Below, piece by piece: positions 1 to 7,421 of a stretch of 12,385 nucleotides of DNA. Source of the DNA: Nitrosomonadaceae bacterium. Lineage in GTDB: Bacteria > Pseudomonadota > Gammaproteobacteria > Burkholderiales > Nitrosomonadaceae. A model generated the notes under the pieces. It was given only the letters and a program-made list of their open reading frames with translations. It was not told the origin of the DNA and ran no database searches. The stretch spans positions 1 through 12,385 of the forward strand of contig CAKKRO010000010.1 of NCBI GenBank assembly GCA_919902625.1. Direction: 5' to 3'. How positions within the stretch are numbered: position 1 is the stretch's first letter; each line of letters begins with the position of its first letter. Both the position numbers and the translations under genes were made by a program.

Positions 1-402
1 CCATTGGAACTGGAAAATGGATGCGGTCAGTTTGTTCAATTTTTCCTGTTCTTGTTTCCACCAGACATCCGATTTGGAATTAAAGCTATACACTTTGACG
101 GTTTGTGCGAGCCGGGTGGCTTTCTTGATTCGGTCAGGGGCGGGTTCTCCGACATCGATCCATAAAGCCATCCGGCCATCCAGGGTATGCACCCACAAGT
201 CGGGTTCTTCGGCGGCGCTCAGCCCTTTGGTAAAGACTAGGGATTCCTGCGCATTGATGCAGAACGCAAGCATACGCGCCATCATGCGTTCAAGCGTTTC
301 GGATGGATGCCGGGCGATGGTCAGGTTGAGCGCATCGTAATAATTGCGATCGAGGTCGGTCAGCGCGATCTTTAATTTATAAATGGTTGGTTTTAACGCC
401 AC
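1..402 (-). CDS. yaeQ: YaeQ family protein, 5' part (runs off the left edge)
   Basis: The first 134 codons of a minus-strand gene; the 3' end lies outside the window. Reading from GTG at 402-400 gives a protein beginning VALKPTIYKLKIALTD, with the stretch ARHPSETLERMMARMLAF near residues 30-47 that closely matches E. coli YaeQ. Later segments LWIDVGEP, RIKKATR and a WW pair are also YaeQ-like. The family is about 180 residues long, so roughly three quarters is present. Known structures of the family show a PD-(D/E)XK nuclease-like fold, but the biochemical role is not established; it was first noticed as a suppressor of rfaH loss. The GTG start is supported by AAGGA seven bases upstream and by the usual ALK N-terminus. 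It follows cysG after 32 bases on the same strand, so co-transcription is likely. Confidence 0.88.
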   Translation of the reverse strand, partial: MALKPTIYKLKIALTDLDRNYYDALNLTIARHPSETLERMMARMLAFCINAQESLVFTKGLSAAEEPDLWVHTLDGRMALWIDVGEPAPDRIKKATRLAQTVKVYSFNSKSDVWWKQEQEKLNKLTASIFQFQW

Positions 403-434
403 AAATATATCCTTGATCTGAAGATTAGCATTTT

Positions 435-1865
435 CTAGGTTTCCGGGTTCAGCGGAATGATATCCGCCCGGGATGTTTCTTCAGACGGTTGGAACCACGC
501 AAGAGTTTGGTGCAGCTTGACGACTTCGCCGACGATGATCAGCGTCGGCGGGGTCAGGTTAGCGGCTGCGGTTAGGCCGGGCAGTGTTTGCAGGGTTCCA
601 ACGACGGTTTTTTGTTTCTGAGTCGTGCCCTGTTGAATGATTGCGGCAGGCGTGGTATCCGGCAGGCCGTGGGCGATCAGTTGCTGGCATAAAACAGGCA
701 ATCCGAGCAATCCCATATAAATCACGATGGTCTGGTTGGGTCGTGCCAGTGATGGCCAGTCCAGATCAATGCTGTTATTTTTGAGATGGCCGGTAACAAA
801 AATACAGGATTGCGCATAATCCCGGTGCGTGAGTGGAATGCCCGCATAGGAGGCCACCCCCGAAGCGGCGGTGATGCCGGGCACTACCTGGAAGGGAATA
901 TTGTGCGCAGCCAGCGTTTCAATTTCTTCACCCCCGCGCCCAAAAATAAAAGGATCGCCGCCTTTGAGCCGCAGCACCCGTTTACCTTCTTGAGCCAGCC
1001 GCACCAGCAGTTGATTGATCGATTCCTGCTCCAGCGTGTGACGGTTGCGTTCCTTGCCGGCATAAATGCGCGTAGCATCGCGGCGCACCATATCCAGAAT
1101 CGCCGGTGAAACCAGGCGGTCATAAACGACTACGTCGGCTTGCTGCATCAGGCGCATGGCGCGGAAAGTGAGTAAATCAGGATTGCCCGGCCCGGCGCCG
1201 ACCAGATAAACCTCGCCTTGCGGCGGTTCGTCTTTTTCCTGCTGCAAGGATTGCAACAGGTAGGCCTGCGCCGCTTGATCCTTCCCGGCTAGCACCATTT
1301 CCGTAAGCCGGCCTTGCAGAGCTTTTTCCCAGAAAATACGTCGTTTTTCCGGGTGCGTGAAATGCTGCCTGACGTGCTGACGGAATTTTCCCGCGATCGC
1401 CGCCAAGCGTGCATAGGCGGCCGGTATCATGGCTTCCAGCTGGGCGCGCAGCAATCTGGCCAGAACCGGGGATTGCCCGCCGCTGGATACGGCGATCAGC
1501 AAGGGCGACCGATCAACGATGGAAGGCAGGATGAAGGTGCATAAGTCCGGATTATCCACTACATTGACCGGAATTTGCCGCTGTTGGGCGGCTTCGGAGA
1601 TTTGTTGGTTTGTAGTGCGATCATTCGTCGCGGCAATGACGAGCACTCTATTTTGCAGATGCCCGGGTTGAAAATACTCAGCGCAGTGCTTGATCTTGCC
1701 GCGCGCGAGATATTCATTCAAAACGATATCCAATTTGGGCGATACTACGGAGACCTGCGCGCCAGCCTGGAGTAAAAGCATAACCTTGCGTGTAGCGACT
1801 TCACCGCCGCCAACGACCAGGCAGGCTTTGTTTTTGACGTTTAAGAAAACCGGCAGGAAATCCAT
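435..1865 (-). CDS. cysG: siroheme synthase CysG (precorrin-2 dehydrogenase / ferrochelatase + uroporphyrinogen-III C-methyltransferase)
   Basis: A 476-residue trifunctional cytosolic enzyme that makes siroheme, the cofactor of sulfite and nitrite reductases. It methylates uroporphyrinogen III twice with SAM, oxidises precorrin-2 with NAD, and inserts iron. The N-terminal half has the NAD-binding GGGEVATRK at residues 19-27, the conserved Asp104 in NVVDN, and SSGGQSPVLARLLR around 127-140, including the serine equivalent to Ser128 of Salmonella CysG. The C-terminal methyltransferase begins near residue 218 with VYLVGAGPGNPDLLT. It continues with YDRLVS (Asp249), LKGGDPFIFGRGGEE (300-314), the PGITAASG loop near 329-336, and the IYMG segment with Met384. 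Length is slightly above the E. coli protein (457) because of a short C-terminal tail. The ATG is preceded only by a weak AAAGA-like ribosome site. A large inverted repeat lies 22 bases upstream, and yaeQ follows after 32 bases. Confidence 0.96.
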   Translation of the reverse strand: MDFLPVFLNVKNKACLVVGGGEVATRKVMLLLQAGAQVSVVSPKLDIVLNEYLARGKIKHCAEYFQPGHLQNRVLVIAATNDRTTNQQISEAAQQRQIPVNVVDNPDLCTFILPSIVDRSPLLIAVSSGGQSPVLARLLRAQLEAMIPAAYARLAAIAGKFRQHVRQHFTHPEKRRIFWEKALQGRLTEMVLAGKDQAAQAYLLQSLQQEKDEPPQGEVYLVGAGPGNPDLLTFRAMRLMQQADVVVYDRLVSPAILDMVRRDATRIYAGKERNRHTLEQESINQLLVRLAQEGKRVLRLKGGDPFIFGRGGEEIETLAAHNIPFQVVPGITAASGVASYAGIPLTHRDYAQSCIFVTGHLKNNSIDLDWPSLARPNQTIVIYMGLLGLPVLCQQLIAHGLPDTTPAAIIQQGTTQKQKTVVGTLQTLPGLTAAANLTPPTLIIVGEVVKLHQTLAWFQPSEETSRADIIPLNPET

Positions 1866-1887
1866 TTGATCTTTATTCCAGATAATA

Positions 1888-1947
1888 AAGGAAGTGCTGA
1901 TTCATTCTAAGCCAAATGACGGCTTATGCGTTAATCAGCACTTCCTT
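1888..1947. repeat. nested inverted repeat (15-bp perfect outer arms, 6-bp inner arms)
   Basis: The outer arms are AAGGAAGTGCTGATT at 1888-1902 and its exact reverse complement at 1933-1947. Inside, TAAGCC at 1908-1913 pairs with GGCTTA at 1921-1926 around a 7-base loop. The element fills most of the gap between pstS and cysG. Read on the minus strand it would form a long stem followed by TTTATTATCT, then the cysG start 22 bases on. It could be a weak terminator for pstS, a structured cysG leader, or a miniature mobile-element relic whose ends (GGAAG...CTTCC) faintly recall IS5-family termini. No target-site duplication is evident next to the arms. The inverted repeat is seen directly; its role is undecided. 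Confidence 0.7.
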
Positions 1948-1963
1948 GGGGATGCCGTGACTA

Positions 1964-1991
1964 TTTTCTACACAAGACTGAATGTAGAAAA
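1964..1991 (-). terminator. AT-rich hairpin downstream of pstS, possible weak terminator
   Basis: A 9-bp perfect inverted repeat, TTTTCTACA (1964-1972) and TGTAGAAAA (1983-1991), around a 10-base loop, starts 19 bases after the pstS stop codon. The stem is AT-rich and is not followed by a clean T run in either direction. It may slow polymerase or protect the pstS mRNA 3' end rather than act as a strong intrinsic terminator. Confidence 0.4.
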
Positions 1992-2010
1992 GCCATTTAA
2001 TCGCTTAAGC

Positions 2011-3009
2011 CTATAAACTGGATTCCAATTTAAGTATTTCTTCCAGTTTTATGTTGATTCCCGAGCCTTTAAATACAGTACCCACTTTTTTCTTGTTCAA
2101 GTGCTCGATATTCAGATCGTAAACTTCTTTGGAAAGCGGGAAATATTTGACCTCAGTCACCAGCTCCGGCGCATTGTTCATATAAAAATTAACAAATTCA
2201 TGAACTTCAGGCTTCTCAGTTGATTTGGCGTTTACGTAGATAAATATCGGGCGTGACAGCGGCTTATAGCTGGTATTTTCTACCGTTGCCGCAGATGGAA
2301 GCACTCCTCCTTCACCGCTATCAATCGCTACTGCATTGATTTTATTCCTGTTCTCAATGTAATAGGCAAAGCCGAAGAAGCCTAATGCGTAAATGTCGCT
2401 AGCCACACCTTGTACCAGAACGTTGTCATCTTCTGATGCGGTAAAATCGCCACGGCTTGATTTGGCTTTACCCACAATCGCTTCAGTGAAGTATTCGAAG
2501 GTGCCGGAATCTGCGCCTGGGCCGTAGAGTTTGATTCTTTTGTCAGGCCATGCAGGGTTTATTTGATTCCAGTTATTAATTTTACCTTGAGCATCCGGCT
2601 CCCAGATTTTCTTCAGTTCAGCAACTGTGATGGTTTTACTCCAGGTATTTTTGGGATTGACAACGACAGTTAGAGCATCAAAAGCAATCGGCATTTCAAT
2701 GTATTGTACGCCTTCTTTCTTGCAGGCTTCCATTTCCAGGTGCGTAATGGGACGGGAAGCATTGACGATATCAATTTCATTCCGGCAGAATTTCTTGAAG
2801 CCGCCACCTGTACCCGAGATACCCACTGTGACACGGATTGCGCCACGCTTGGCTATCTGGAAATCTTCCGCCACAGCTTCTGTAATGGGGAAGACCGTGC
2901 TGGAGCCATCAATTTTAATGATGGGACTGGCGTTGACCGTCCCAGCAGTTACTGATGCACTCAGAAGAATTGCGACAGTGAGTACTCTGAAGTTAAATGA
3001 GTTCAACAT
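2011..3009 (-). CDS. pstS: periplasmic phosphate-binding protein, PstS/SphX type
   Basis: A 332-residue secreted substrate-binding protein that captures inorganic phosphate for an ABC importer. The N-terminus has a typical Sec signal peptide: hydrophobic core at about residues 9-22 and a likely cleavage after VNA (residue 27). The mature protein opens with IKIDGSSTVFPIT (31-43). It then shows SGTGGG (65-70), DIVNASRP (80-87) and GPGADSGTFEYFTE (163-176), segments that line the phosphate site in this family, and GFFGFAYY (210-217). Cys75 and Cys96 could form a disulfide. The style is closer to cyanobacterial SphX-like proteins than to E. coli PstS. The ATG has GGAGAG seven bases upstream (3017-3022), and a Pho box lies in front. 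No permease or ATPase gene adjoins it: cysG follows. Specificity for phosphate is inferred from the family and the Pho box. Confidence 0.9.
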   Translation of the reverse strand: MLNSFNFRVLTVAILLSASVTAGTVNASPIIKIDGSSTVFPITEAVAEDFQIAKRGAIRVTVGISGTGGGFKKFCRNEIDIVNASRPITHLEMEACKKEGVQYIEMPIAFDALTVVVNPKNTWSKTITVAELKKIWEPDAQGKINNWNQINPAWPDKRIKLYGPGADSGTFEYFTEAIVGKAKSSRGDFTASEDDNVLVQGVASDIYALGFFGFAYYIENRNKINAVAIDSGEGGVLPSAATVENTSYKPLSRPIFIYVNAKSTEKPEVHEFVNFYMNNAPELVTEVKYFPLSKEVYDLNIEHLNKKKVGTVFKGSGINIKLEEILKLESSL

Positions 3010-3068
3010 TTATGTTCTCTCCAATGACAAATAAAAAGGGATGAAAATTTCTTGCAAATTCATGCCCT

Positions 3069-3102
3069 ATACTATTTCAAAATTGTTACAGGATTATGAC
3101 AG
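3069..3102 (-). promoter_or_regulatory. Pho box with -10 element for pstS
   Basis: On the minus strand CTGTCAT (3102-3096), a 4-base spacer AATC, then CTGTAAC (3091-3085) give two 7-base direct repeats 11 bases apart. This is the layout of a PhoB-binding box (consensus CTGTCAT, 4-base AT-rich spacer, CTGTCAC/T). Ten bases further is TAGTAT (3074-3069), a fair -10. PhoB-activated promoters carry the box in place of a -35 at this distance. Transcription would start near 3062, leaving a leader of about 50 bases before the ATG at 3009. This predicts induction of pstS under phosphate limitation; the protein that binds is inferred. Confidence 0.82.
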
Positions 3103-3164
3103 TTAATTTTCTGGGTGAATATGATGAAGGTGATCGTTATAAGACTAAAATCTGAATGAATCTT

Positions 3165-4526
3165 TTATGGATGGCTGGCAGTTTGCACAGTTTCAGCTAT
3201 CCGTTCAGCCCAGTAATTAATCTTATGTTTTGATTCACCTTCAACCATCACGCGGATAAGAGGCTCCGTGCCCGATGCGCGAATAAGAACACGCCCTTTG
3301 CCGTTCAGATCAGTCTTGGCTTCTTCCTGCATAGCTTTGATAGCTTTATGCGTACTAAAATTAAATGACTTGGGGATTTTTACATTGATTAGCCGTTGGG
3401 GGTAGAGTGAGATACCGCGCATGAACTCGGCCAGTGTTTTTTTTGTGTCGCGTAACGCGTACAGTACCTGCAAAGCGGAAATAATGCCGTCACCCGTTGT
3501 ATGTTTATCACTGCAAATGATATGACCTGAATTTTCACCTCCCAGATGCCACCCTTTTTCTTGCAGTGACTCCAACACGTAACGATCGCCCACATTGGCG
3601 CGAAGAAAGGGGATATTTAATTTCTTGAGATTGTTTTCTATCGCAAGATTGGTCATCAGCGTGCCAACCACGCCGCCGGTTAGCATTTTTTTCTGCTGAC
3701 GATGTTTGGCAATGATATAGATGAGCTGATCGCCGTCGTAAAGCCTGCCTTTTTTGTCCACCATCATGACACGGTCACCATCACCATCCAGTGCGATGCC
3801 CAAGTCGGCATGATGCTGTTTAACGGCTTTCTGCAGGGTCGAGCAATGAGTGGTGCCACATTCAAGATTGATGTTCAGCCCATTGGGCTGTACTCCGATG
3901 GTGATGACATCAGCGCCTAATTCATGCATGACATGGCCCGCAATGTGATAAGTGGCGCCATGCGCGCAGTCGACAACGATACGTAGCCCACGTAAATCAA
4001 GATGATAGGGAAACGTGCTTTTGCAGAATTCGATATAGCGGCCGGCTGCATCATCAATGCGTTGCACTTTTCCTAGCTGTGCTGAAGGTTTGGTCTCAAT
4101 AGGGGTATTTAACTCGGCCTCAATTTTGTGCTCCATCTCGTCAGGCAGTTTGCTGCCCGTAGCAGAGAAAAACTTGACGCCATTGTCTTCAAATAGATTA
4201 TGTGAGGCTGAGATGACAATACCCGCTTGCAGCCGCAGTGCGCGGATGAGGTAAGCAATAGCAGGCGTTGGCATAGGGCCGGACAGGAGCACATCCACGC
4301 CGGCAGCGCACAATCCCGCTTCCAGCGCAGATTCCAGCATATAACCTGATACGCGGGTGTCTTTGCCGATGAGTACTGTTGGACGTTTCCCTTCCATCAG
4401 ATGCCAGTCAGTAGCCGCCAGAACTTTACCTGCTGAATAGCCCAGATGCATGATGAATTGGGGTGTAATAGGATCTTGGCCTACCCGCCCTCGTATTCCA
4501 TCAGTACCAAAATATTTTTTAGTCAA
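3165..4526 (-). CDS. glmM: phosphoglucosamine mutase GlmM
   Basis: A 453-residue cytosolic enzyme that converts glucosamine-6-phosphate to glucosamine-1-phosphate on the route to UDP-N-acetylglucosamine, hence to peptidoglycan and lipopolysaccharide. It shows all four hallmarks of the alpha-D-phosphohexomutase family. These are the phosphoserine loop GIVISASHN (102-110, active Ser108), the magnesium loop DGDGDR (247-252), the sugar-binding GGENSGH (329-335) and the phosphate-binding RASGTEP (416-422). The N-terminus KKYFGTDGIRGRVG is where the family normally begins. The start codon is TTG (4526-4524): the only in-frame codons between it and an upstream TAA are CTG, TTC and AAA, so no ATG or GTG is available. 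No clear Shine-Dalgarno sequence precedes it. It lies 64 bases after folP on the same strand, the standard ftsH-folP-glmM order. Confidence 0.96.
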   Translation of the reverse strand: MTKKYFGTDGIRGRVGQDPITPQFIMHLGYSAGKVLAATDWHLMEGKRPTVLIGKDTRVSGYMLESALEAGLCAAGVDVLLSGPMPTPAIAYLIRALRLQAGIVISASHNLFEDNGVKFFSATGSKLPDEMEHKIEAELNTPIETKPSAQLGKVQRIDDAAGRYIEFCKSTFPYHLDLRGLRIVVDCAHGATYHIAGHVMHELGADVITIGVQPNGLNINLECGTTHCSTLQKAVKQHHADLGIALDGDGDRVMMVDKKGRLYDGDQLIYIIAKHRQQKKMLTGGVVGTLMTNLAIENNLKKLNIPFLRANVGDRYVLESLQEKGWHLGGENSGHIICSDKHTTGDGIISALQVLYALRDTKKTLAEFMRGISLYPQRLINVKIPKSFNFSTHKAIKAMQEEAKTDLNGKGRVLIRASGTEPLIRVMVEGESKHKINYWAERIAETVQTASHP

Positions 4527-4590
4527 TTTGAACAGTTATTGATCGATGCCGGAAAAAACGATACCTGCGATAAGCTTATTAAGCTGATTT

Positions 4591-5424
4591 TCATAGATTG
4601 TAATGTTTCATTGCATTATAGACAGCCAGCGCTTCTTTGCTTGCCTTGACATCATGTACGCGTACAATTTTGGCACCTTTAACCACTGCGAGCAAGGCTG
4701 CGGCAATACTTTCATGAATACGGTGATGAACGTTATTTCCTGTGATGGTTCCGAGCATGGATTTACGTGATAAACCTGCCAATACCGGAACCCCAAGCGT
4801 GGTGAATTCATCCAGTTGGTTGAGTAATTCAAGATTATGTTGCAGTGTTTTGCCAAAACCAAAGCCTGGGTCAATAACCAGCCGGTCTTGCGAGATGCCT
4901 GCAGATTCTGCGGCGTAGATGCGTTGTTGCAGGAAATCTTTTACTTCAGAGACGATATTTTTGTATTGAGGATTTTCCTGCATATTTCGGGGCGCCCCTT
5001 GCATGTGCATCAGACAGATTTTTACATGATTATTTTGAGCGACCGCTTCCAATGCTCCAGGGCTGCGCAGTGCATTGACATCGTTAATCATGAAAGCACC
5101 TGCTTCTATGGCATGCCTCATGACTTCAGGCTTGGAAGTGTCAATGGAAACGGGGATATGGGTGTTAACAAGTGCTTCCAGCACAGGAATGACGCGATCT
5201 AATTCTTCATCAATGCTGACCGGTTGACTGCCTGGGCGCGTTGATTCTCCGCCGATATCCAGTATGTCGGCTCCCTCATCAATCAGATTCATGGCGTGAG
5301 TGATGGCTTGCCGGGCTGATTGATAAAGCCCGCCATCCGAAAAGGAATCGGGCGTTACATTGACAACACCCATAATCAGAGGGCGATTGGTTGAGAAGAC
5401 AGGGTTCTGCGGTAATGAAGGCAC
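4591..5424 (-). CDS. folP: dihydropteroate synthase FolP
   Basis: A 277-residue cytosolic enzyme of folate synthesis that joins 6-hydroxymethyl-dihydropterin pyrophosphate and p-aminobenzoate; it is the sulfonamide target. Conserved pieces of the TIM-barrel site are present. They are MGVVNVTPDSFSDGG (18-32, Asn22), DIGGESTRPGS (56-66, Arg63), SIDTSKPEV (93-101, Asp95), INDVNAL (113-119), VIDPGFGFGKT (183-193, Asp185), GLSRKS (217-222, Lys221) and the terminal VRVHDV (254-259, Arg255, His257). The start is GTG at 5424-5422: the frame has no earlier ATG, GTG or TTG before a TAA, and the next candidate ATG is residue 18, inside the first motif. No purine-rich ribosome site precedes the GTG. A strong hairpin ends 28 bases upstream. 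Confidence 0.95.
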   Translation of the reverse strand: MPSLPQNPVFSTNRPLIMGVVNVTPDSFSDGGLYQSARQAITHAMNLIDEGADILDIGGESTRPGSQPVSIDEELDRVIPVLEALVNTHIPVSIDTSKPEVMRHAIEAGAFMINDVNALRSPGALEAVAQNNHVKICLMHMQGAPRNMQENPQYKNIVSEVKDFLQQRIYAAESAGISQDRLVIDPGFGFGKTLQHNLELLNQLDEFTTLGVPVLAGLSRKSMLGTITGNNVHHRIHESIAAALLAVVKGAKIVRVHDVKASKEALAVYNAMKHYNL

Positions 5425-5452
5425 GATAAGATAAAGGATACGCCGAAGTGAA

Positions 5453-5484
5453 AACGGGATACGACTTTATGATCGTATCCCGTT
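5453..5484 (-). terminator. intrinsic terminator-like hairpin between ftsH and folP
   Basis: A 12-bp perfect inverted repeat, AACGGGATACGA at 5453-5464 and TCGTATCCCGTT at 5473-5484, with an 8-base loop. On the minus strand the stem ends in CCCG followed by TTTT, giving a GC-containing stem plus a short T tract, 17 bases after the ftsH stop. The folP GTG lies 28 bases further on. It probably stops part of the ftsH transcript or acts as an attenuator or processing site. The short T run suggests incomplete termination. Confidence 0.7.
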
Positions 5485-5501
5485 ATTCAGGTTATTAATG
5501 A

Positions 5502-7421
5502 TTAATCAGCTTCTTTTGCTATTTCTTGTGGCGCTGACTTGGGTTCTTCGTCTTCTTCCGATTCCACTGATGGTGATTCACCACTTGTGGTTGGAGACAC
5601 TGACTGCGGCGGTTTGGGCGGACGTGGCGGGCGACCTTCCATGATATCTTTGATCTGGTCGCTATCAATCGTTTCCCATTCCAGTAAGGCCTGTGTCATG
5701 GCTTCAATTTTATCTTTATTGGCCTCAATCAATTTGCGCGCAATCGCATATTGCTCGTCAACAATACGGCGAACTTCTGCATCGACTTTTTGCATGGTTG
5801 CTTCGCTCATGTTTTTATGCGTGGTCACTGAGCGGCCAAGAAAGACTTCGCCTTCATTTTCACCATAAACCATTGGACCAAGCTTATCAGACATGCCCCA
5901 CTGGGTGACCATTTGCCGTGCCAGATCCGTTGCACGTTCAAAGTCATTGGATGCGCCTGTAGTCATTTGTTTCATAAAAACTTCTTCGGCAATACGCCCG
6001 CCAAACATCACCGAGATTCTTTGCAGTATCTCTTCGCGTTCCATACTGAAACGATCCTCTGTGGGCAGTTGCATGGTCACACCCAAAGCACGGCCTCGTG
6101 GAATGATGGTCACTTTGTGCACCGGATCGGTTTTTGGCAGTAATTGAGCTACCACAGCATGTCCCGATTCATGATAGGCCGTATTCCGGCGCTCATGCTC
6201 CGGCATTACCATTGAGCGTCGTTCCGCGCCCATGAAAATCTTATCTTTCGCACGTTCAAAATCTTCCATGTCTACTAAACGCTTGTTACTGCGTGCTGCA
6301 AACAGTGCGGCTTCATTGACCAGATTTGCCAAATCTGCACCTGACATACCCGGTGTGCCACGTGCCAGAATATCTGCTTTCACATCCGGTGAAAGAGGTA
6401 CTTTGCGCATATGCACATGGAGAATTTGTTCACGTCCGCGTATATCGGGGAGTGGCACGGTTACCTGACGGTCAAAACGGCCGGGACGCAGCAAAGCAGG
6501 GTCCAGTACATCAGGGCGGTTGGTGGCAGCGATCACAATAACGCCCATGGCGCCTTCAAAACCATCCATTTCCACCAGTAACTGGTTAAGTGTTTGCTCG
6601 CGTTCATCATTTCCGCCACCCAGGCCGGCACCCCTTTGACGGCCTACCGCATCAATTTCATCAATGAAGATGATACAAGGCGCATGCTTCTTGGCTTGTT
6701 CGAACATGTCACGAACTCGGGATGCGCCGACACCCACAAACATCTCGACAAAATCAGAGCCGGAAATACTAAAGAAAGGTACTCCCGCTTCGCCTGCAAT
6801 TGCGCGAGCAAGCAACGTTTTTCCCGTTCCAGGGCTGCCAACCATCAGGACGCCTCGTGGAATGCGGCCGCCCAGTTTCTGGAATTTGGTTGGGTCACGC
6901 AGGAATTCAACTAATTCTGCAACCTCTTCTTTAGCTTCCTCACAGCCTGCAACATCGCCAAAAGTTACTGTATTGGCAGATTTATCAAGCATCCGCGCTT
7001 TACTTTTGCCAAATGAAAACGCGCCGCCATTACGTCCGCCTCCTTGCATTTGACGCATAAAAAATATCCATACGCCAATCAGCAGTAACATGGGGAACCA
7101 GGAAATGAAAATACTCATCATCATGGAGGGTTCTTCTTCCGGCTTGGCTTCAACAATAACGCCTGCTTTCAGCAAGTCACTGACCATCCAGGGATCAGAC
7201 GGCGCATAGGTTGTGAAACGTCTGCCGTCCGACTTTGTGCCTTTTAGTGTTCGTCCTTCAATGATAACTTTGGCAATTCTACCCTGATTCAATTCAGTGA
7301 TGAATTGGGAATATTCCATCGGTACTTGCGCCGGTTGACGTACGCTGAATTGATTGAATACGGTCATCAACACAAGTGCAATCACTAGCCAAATGGCCAT
7401 ATTTTTAATTAGATTATTCAA
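5502..7421 (-). CDS. ftsH: ATP-dependent zinc metalloprotease FtsH
   Basis: A 639-residue inner-membrane AAA+ protease, hexameric in the family, that degrades misfolded membrane proteins and short-lived cytosolic regulators. Two membrane segments (about residues 8-24 and 103-121) flank a periplasmic domain. The ATPase has Walker A GSPGTGKT (195-202), the pore segment FVEMFVGVG (224-232), Walker B IIFIDEIDA (250-258) and arginine fingers Arg312 and Arg315. The protease has the zinc motif HESGH (417-421), with Asp493 as the likely third ligand. The C-terminal tail from about residue 595 is proline-rich then acidic, as is variable in the family. The start is TTG at 7421-7419, chosen because AAGGAG sits five bases upstream; the next ATG is residue 8, at the first membrane segment. 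In E. coli FtsH controls LpxC and the heat-shock sigma factor; the same is only inferred here. Confidence 0.97.
   Translation of the reverse strand: MNNLIKNMAIWLVIALVLMTVFNQFSVRQPAQVPMEYSQFITELNQGRIAKVIIEGRTLKGTKSDGRRFTTYAPSDPWMVSDLLKAGVIVEAKPEEEPSMMMSIFISWFPMLLLIGVWIFFMRQMQGGGRNGGAFSFGKSKARMLDKSANTVTFGDVAGCEEAKEEVAELVEFLRDPTKFQKLGGRIPRGVLMVGSPGTGKTLLARAIAGEAGVPFFSISGSDFVEMFVGVGASRVRDMFEQAKKHAPCIIFIDEIDAVGRQRGAGLGGGNDEREQTLNQLLVEMDGFEGAMGVIVIAATNRPDVLDPALLRPGRFDRQVTVPLPDIRGREQILHVHMRKVPLSPDVKADILARGTPGMSGADLANLVNEAALFAARSNKRLVDMEDFERAKDKIFMGAERRSMVMPEHERRNTAYHESGHAVVAQLLPKTDPVHKVTIIPRGRALGVTMQLPTEDRFSMEREEILQRISVMFGGRIAEEVFMKQMTTGASNDFERATDLARQMVTQWGMSDKLGPMVYGENEGEVFLGRSVTTHKNMSEATMQKVDAEVRRIVDEQYAIARKLIEANKDKIEAMTQALLEWETIDSDQIKDIMEGRPPRPPKPPQSVSPTTSGESPSVESEEDEEPKSAPQEIAKEAD

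Noticed and set aside
17..340. Plus-strand open frame at the left edge
   Set aside because: The opposite strand encodes a clear YaeQ N-terminus with a ribosome site; this frame is antisense to it and has no recognisable content.
1866..2010. Metabolite-sensing riboswitch before cysG
   Set aside because: The gap has simple inverted repeats but no recognisable conserved core of a known riboswitch class.
2627..3034. Plus-strand open frame of 135 codons opposite pstS
   Set aside because: It lies wholly antisense to a well-supported gene and its signal peptide, shows no family motif, and even covers the pstS ribosome site. It is a shadow frame. The same holds for plus-strand frames opposite carB (9339-9746, 10782-11138), ftsH (6664-7053) and folP (4837-5202).
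3103..3164. Terminator after glmM
   Set aside because: The repeats around GATTCATTC and AGATTTT are not true inverted repeats; no stem of useful length can be drawn.
4573..4585. Small palindrome AGCTT-ATT-AAGCT in the folP-glmM gap
   Set aside because: The stem is only five base pairs with a 3-base loop in AT-rich sequence and no T tract; chance is a sufficient explanation.
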